Below are positions 40,401 to 46,400 of a stretch of 64,000 nucleotides of DNA, in pieces. Each line of letters starts with the position of its first letter. The first letter of the stretch is position 1. The notes under the pieces were generated by a model that saw nothing but the letters and a program-made list of their open reading frames with translations, was not told the DNA's origin and did not search any database. The position numbers and the translations under genes are program-made. Source of the stretch: Henricia sp. BOLD:AAB3569 (Eukaryota > Echinodermata > Asteroidea > Spinulosida > Echinasteridae); NCBI GenBank assembly GCA_037783545.1, contig JBBELK010001064.1, forward strand, positions 186,001 through 250,000, given 5' to 3'.

Positions 40401-43400
40401 ACAGAGGGTAGTATTTTTCAAGACACCCCCTCCCTCCCACCGAAATACTACTTATTAACATTTTTTTGTCACTACCGTGAAATGTCAATTTTATAGTGCA
40501 TGTAAAGTCCTATGCGGACCTTAACCCCCTCCCCCCTGCCTATGCTTTGTAGAACCGTGAACATGTTGACAACTTTGGACGGCCCCTAATTTGCTAAATG
40601 TCAATTTAACCAACACCAGGCTGTAACAAAATATGGATTGATAGAAAAATGATATGGGGCTCATTGGGATTTGAACCCAAGACCTCTGACTCACCGGGCA
40701 GATGCTCTACCAGCCGAGCTATGAGGCACCATCATAGCCATGGTATACTCCCTCGGGTTGTCACCAAGACCTCTGACGCACCGAGCAATGAGGCACAGTG
40801 GTATACTCCCTCATGTTTCCCCTAAGACCTCTGACACACCGGACAAATGCTCTACCATCTGAGCTATGAGGCACCATGGTATACTCCCTCGGGTTGTCCC
40901 CAAGACCTATGTTGCACCGGGCAGATGCTCTACAAGCTGAGCTATGAGGCACAGTGGTATACTCACTCAGGTTGTCCCCAAGACCTCTGACGCACCGGGC
41001 AGATGCTCTACCAGCTGAGGTATGAGGCACCATGGTATACTCCCTCAGGTTGTCCCCAAGACCTCTGATGCACCGGGCAGATGCTCTACCAGCTGAGCTA
41101 TGAGGCACAGTGGTATACTCCCTCATGTTGTCCCCAAGACCTCTGACACACCGGGCAGATGCTCTACCAGCTGAGCTATGAGGCACAGTGGTATACTCCC
41201 TCATGTTGTCCCCAAGACCTCTGACTCACCGGGCATATGCTCTTACCAGCCGAGCTATGAGGCACAGTGGTATACTCCCTCAGGTTGTCCCCAAGACCTC
41301 TGACCCACCGGGCAGATGCTCTACCAGCTGAGCTATGAGGCACAGTGGTATACTCCCTCAGGTTGTCCCCAAGACCTCTGACGCACCGGGCAGATGCTCT
41401 ACTAGCTGAGCTATGAGGCACAGTGGTGTACTCCCTCAGGTTGTCCCCAAGACCTCTGACACACCGGGCAGCTGCTCTACTGGCTGAGCTATGAGGCACA
41501 GTGGTATACTCCCTCAGGTTTTTCCTACAAAGCCAATTTTTCTGTTGCTGTTCATGGATTCAAAACACTAATCCGTTTATTTTGCTTATTTACGCATCCA
41601 TGCAAGACCAAGAGAAAGGTCACCACTGCACATATCATTTGTGCCTCACAGCTCGGCTGGTAACGCATGCTTGCTAATAATAAAAATTGATGTTTTCCCA
41701 CAGATTTCCAACCAGCAACTTGAATAACTGAGCTTTTAAAATGCACTAATTGCAATAATGATAATTTATAGAGATTTATATTTTAGAAAAATGATATTTG
41801 CAAGGTTATAAAAGGAAACACTAATATCATGCATCAGTGTGTCAAAAGGTTCATTTGGAGCAAATTGCATAATTCCATCATGGTGGCAAGGGTAGTTTTG
41901 CTTTGATTTTAAATTTTTGTTTTGTTTAACAAAGTACACCCAAGAGACAGAAGAGAATGTGCACCTTGTTTGTTGTACAATAATTTTATACAAAGAACAA
42001 GAAATTTGACTCACTGAAAAGCATTTGCAAACCCCATAAAGAATAGCATTTCTGTGATGCATTGTACAATGGCTGGGCCCCGACATTTTGTCCAAAGACT
42101 GGTCAACATTCTCGTGTATCGCCATAGGAATGCACAAAGGATTAGTATGCAGAAACATCATTCCTCGCCCAAGAAATAATAATAATTAAATGTGGGGCCA
42201 CTAGTACAGTGCCGCAACGCTGAAATTTGGCGTTCTTTATGGAGTTCGTATATGCTTTTCAGTGGGTCATAATTATTTCTTGTTCTTTGTATGGCAATAA
42301 TGTACAAGTTGCACTTGTTTAGCACAGTATCCATTGTCTCTTGGCTATACTTGCTACGCCTCACGATACCATTTCTGTTCCTGTATTTCGTTCCCCCATC
42401 CCCCTTCAACCAACAGACCTCCATTACTAGCTCACTGACCGACAGTCAAGTTGAACTTCAACTCTTAGATGCCGCTGATGAAGAGGTACATATACAAAGA
42501 CCCCCCATCATCTACCATCCAAAAATCTCTTAATAATGGCAAAGACCCTTTTGCTTTATCAAAAACAGGAATCCATCTTGTATACTTGTCACACCACGAA
42601 ATTTCAATCCGGCAATTTGCATTGCTTGGAAAATATACATGTAATTACCAGTGGCAAATACACTAGGGTGGCCTGTGATGTTCCTCCACCCATCCCCACC
42701 CCATCCCCATCCCCACCCCACCCCTATCCCCAACCCCCTCTTTGCCTCATTACCTGCGTTTTGGGTGTGGCACCTCGAAAAAATAAGTTTTTTTGAATTG
42801 ATAATTTTCTAGAAATATAAGTTATTCGCTTTCAAATGAGACATCAACAAAAAAAATCGACCAATGTTTAGTTATCAAACAATTACTGTCAAAATTTTGA
42901 ATTATTGGCGGTCCACCAATAATTCAAGGCGTAGACTTGCCCAAGTCTGACATCCCGCGCACGGTCTGCAACGCACAGCATACCCTCTGTACCGGTGGCC
43001 TGTCCAATCTGTTTTCTTGAGATTTGACAGGCCACCAGTCTAGAGGGTGTTGCAGAACTAACATGAGAAGTCAGACCTGGACAAGTCTAAGCAAGGCGCA
43101 AAAAGGGCGTTATTCACAGGGTTGCCTATGTCTAAAATACAAAGTATGTTTTGTCATTAAAATAAAATGTTTTAAAATTTTGTTTGGAGGAAAAAAAATC
43201 AAATTTGCTGAGAACAACGAACTGTATATCTTTAAGCAAACCCCCCACCACCCCATAATACTTGAAAGGTTCAAAAACATGATTATTATTATATATATTT
43301 TTTTGACATATCAAAAGATGTACATTTTCAGACATTTCGTCAACTTTTTTGATTAGCAGTCTCATCCCTGAAGGCTGTGCACCCATCCCTTACTCCTGGC

Positions 43401-46400
43401 CCCACCTTTCGTGCCCCACTAAAAAGTGATCATTATGCTGCTGCTTATTTCATATGCTACAAGCTATGTTAGTTTGCATTAACTTCTCAAGCAGCCCTTC
43501 TTAATTCCCTGTGTTTTCTTGCAGAGCTGCCTGTCTGTAGTTGCCTGTAGTGCCTGGATACTTTACGACTAACATTTTGCTTGATTTTCTCCCCAATATA
43601 GACCCTTGGCATTAGCAGCCATGGGGCGGGTTTTCTTATTTAAATGATGTAACAATAGATCCATATTAGTGCACCTACCTACTCATGCATGATGCAGAGT
43701 GACAATGTGATTGCCCCCTATTGGCTGCCGTGCAAAAGATCTATTGCCAGAACCTGCTCTCTTGCATTTTCAAGACCGTATTTATAATTATCTGAAACAT
43801 AAAAGTCCTTCAGTGCTTTCAAAAGATGTCGTATTTTGGGCAGATGGGTGTTACTATAGATGGTGTCCTAGAAAAAGGAAACGGAGATTAAAATACTAAT
43901 TACTCAATAATTACTGAGTTTTTGGAAACAACAAGTACCATCCTTTTCATCAACGTATCCTCTTTCTTTTGACACCAGGAAATCCAGAATACCTTCATAG
44001 ATGACTGAACACCAATGGTTCGAAAAGACCATGTCAGAAATAGCTTTGTACCAGATTATGAATAGGTTCATCGGCTGAAAAGGGATAAACAGGATAAAAA
44101 CAAATAATCATTTTACAAATCCTTTATTCAAAAATAAAAATGTTTCCAATGAAGGCATTGCGTAAAGGACTTTTAAATTGATTTGTTTTGATCTGTTTAT
44201 CTTTTTATTTTATTGATCAATACATTCATAATCTCAGGGATGTGATTGTTCCGGTTTTTTCCAGGACTTTCTTTTGTCTCATTAGTTTGTGACAAAGAAT
44301 ATTCCCAAAAAACGGAACAAATCACATTCCTGTAATCTGGAACAAAGCTATTTCTGACAGGGTCGCTTCGAACCATCAGTGCTCAGTCATCCATGAAGGT
44401 ATTCTGGATTTCTTGGTGTCATTAGAAAGAGGACACGGTGATGAAACGGGTGGTAGTAGCTTATCCCCCAATCTTTGGTAATTACACTGGAACACCCTGT
44501 ATATGACACATTATGCACAAAAAAAAAAAACGTTTTCTTGACCCAAGAAAGTTTTATTATTGAAAAGTGCTTGTATTACTCTTCAAAAAAGAAATGCAAA
44601 TATCTTGAACTATCAATTTTTGAACTTTCAATACTGTTCCGCTACAGTGATTTCCTCCTGGTCCATGTGGACCTGTTTGAACAAAGTGATTTCACAGCAT
44701 TGAAATGTGACATTTTCGGTTTCTGGGAGAATCCTGTAATTAGGGCTCTAAGAAAAACCAATTTTATGTTATCAACTTGATTGAACTTGCATGGGATGAG
44801 CTGAATACTGCATTCGCGTGTTTCCCACACAGCCGTAGAAGTGCCGAAACTGAGGGAGGCATTTCAGGTGGAGTGGCACACCCTGCCTCACTGGCTCTTA
44901 CCGAGGCTAATGCAGTCGGCCTTGTGACAAGAGGTAGTCACGTACATTGCCAAAAGATAAAATGTTACATGCTGCTTTCTGCCTCTTCGATCTTTTACTC
45001 GGAGTATAACTGTTTCTTTCTTAAGGGTATCGTTAAAAGCGTTGACGTATACTGAGCTCGTTTACTTGTTCTGTGGAATGCTGTAGTTTAACTGTAGATT
45101 GTTGTTTGTTTGTGTGTGTGTTTGCTGTTGCAGAATTCGTGGTGCATTTTAGAAAGTAACGCTTCCGCAAACACAGCTTATCAGGTGCTTTCGCCATTTC
45201 AGCATTTTCACAAAAAAACTCACAGCTTTCATAGCTTTGCCAATTTTAACCACATAGCTTTCCGCTTTTCAAGTTTTGCATGTTTGTGTTTTTATTTTCT
45301 ACTTTGCATTTATTTTTCCGGTTATGCACTTTTTGATTTTGATACGGTTTCATGATCTGTCATGCACATTTTGACCATTATGATTTTGTTAGATACGAGT
45401 TCTGAGAAAATGAAATTGAGTTTTTGTAATTTCAGTATTTTTTATAAAGCAAGGTCGGTAAAAATGTTGCACCAAGGTTCCTAGTGCAATTTTGGTAGCT
45501 TTAATTGGCATTTTTTCTGCAGTTCTATTACAGGTTACTTGCATTTCACAACACTGATTCTACAAACAATTCATATTTGGATTAACAAACAACATTTGCA
45601 CAAAGACCTTGTGTCTTGGCACTTTCCAGGTTTCAATTGCACTGAAAATTTAGGCATGGTTAAAACTAATTTCCGAGTTTTCTCATGTGAAAACCATCTT
45701 CATGTCTTTCGGTTTAAGTTGCCAAGTCTCAAGCAGGCCTTGGCAGTAACAAAGACACCAAGGCCAATGGCTGTTGGCCCTGATGCCCCTTCAATATATA
45801 CACTTGCTGGGGCCAACTTGGCCAGCATCCTCTTAAATGTCATGATCCTTGTATACACTATAGGCCTTTTCACACTTGCAAAATCTAGGGATGACGCGGG
45901 GTTGAAAAAAGCGCAGTTCTCACTTGAGAAATTTCAACCCCGCGTCAACCCCGAGATTGCTTTTAACACGGGACCAGGGTGGAAACGCTCGCCCCGGGAT
46001 GAAAACGGTAGTTGAACCCGCCCCGGGGCGAGATAAAAGCGAGTTGAGCAAAACAAGTGTGAAACGATGCGGGGTTGAACGCGGGGTTGAAAATTTGCAA
46101 TTCAACCCGGGGCGGTTGCAGGGCTCGCCTCGGGTTGAGTTCAACCCTGGTTGAAAGCTGTAGTGGGAAAAGGCCTTATAAAATAACCAGTACACATTTG
46201 GAACAAAGTTGGCCATGGTGCCCCTCCAGTTGGTCCAAGTCAGGAACACAAGTTAACCAGCTTGCTGTTGGCTACACTGCGAACCAGCTTTTTAATGTTT
46301 CACAGACTACAAGATGTTCACTGTTTCTGATGCCGAAATTATCAGAAATATTACTTACTTCAGAAAAATTACACTAGTAATGAAAAAAGTCCACAAGGAA

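Noticed and set aside
40761-41499. Repetitive minus-strand ORFs (SSAGRASARCVRGLGDN-type)
   Set aside because: Translation of the tandem tRNA-like heads. The 78-bp period is a multiple of three, which explains the long frames.
43525-43572. Alternative terminal exon after tttcttgcag
   Set aside because: Reads only 15 codons to a stop with no family or compositional match. A good acceptor alone is too common in long introns.
44833-44935. Exon between tttcccacacag and gtagtc
   Set aside because: Phase 0, required by its neighbours, meets a stop in the second codon; the open frames would need a different phase.
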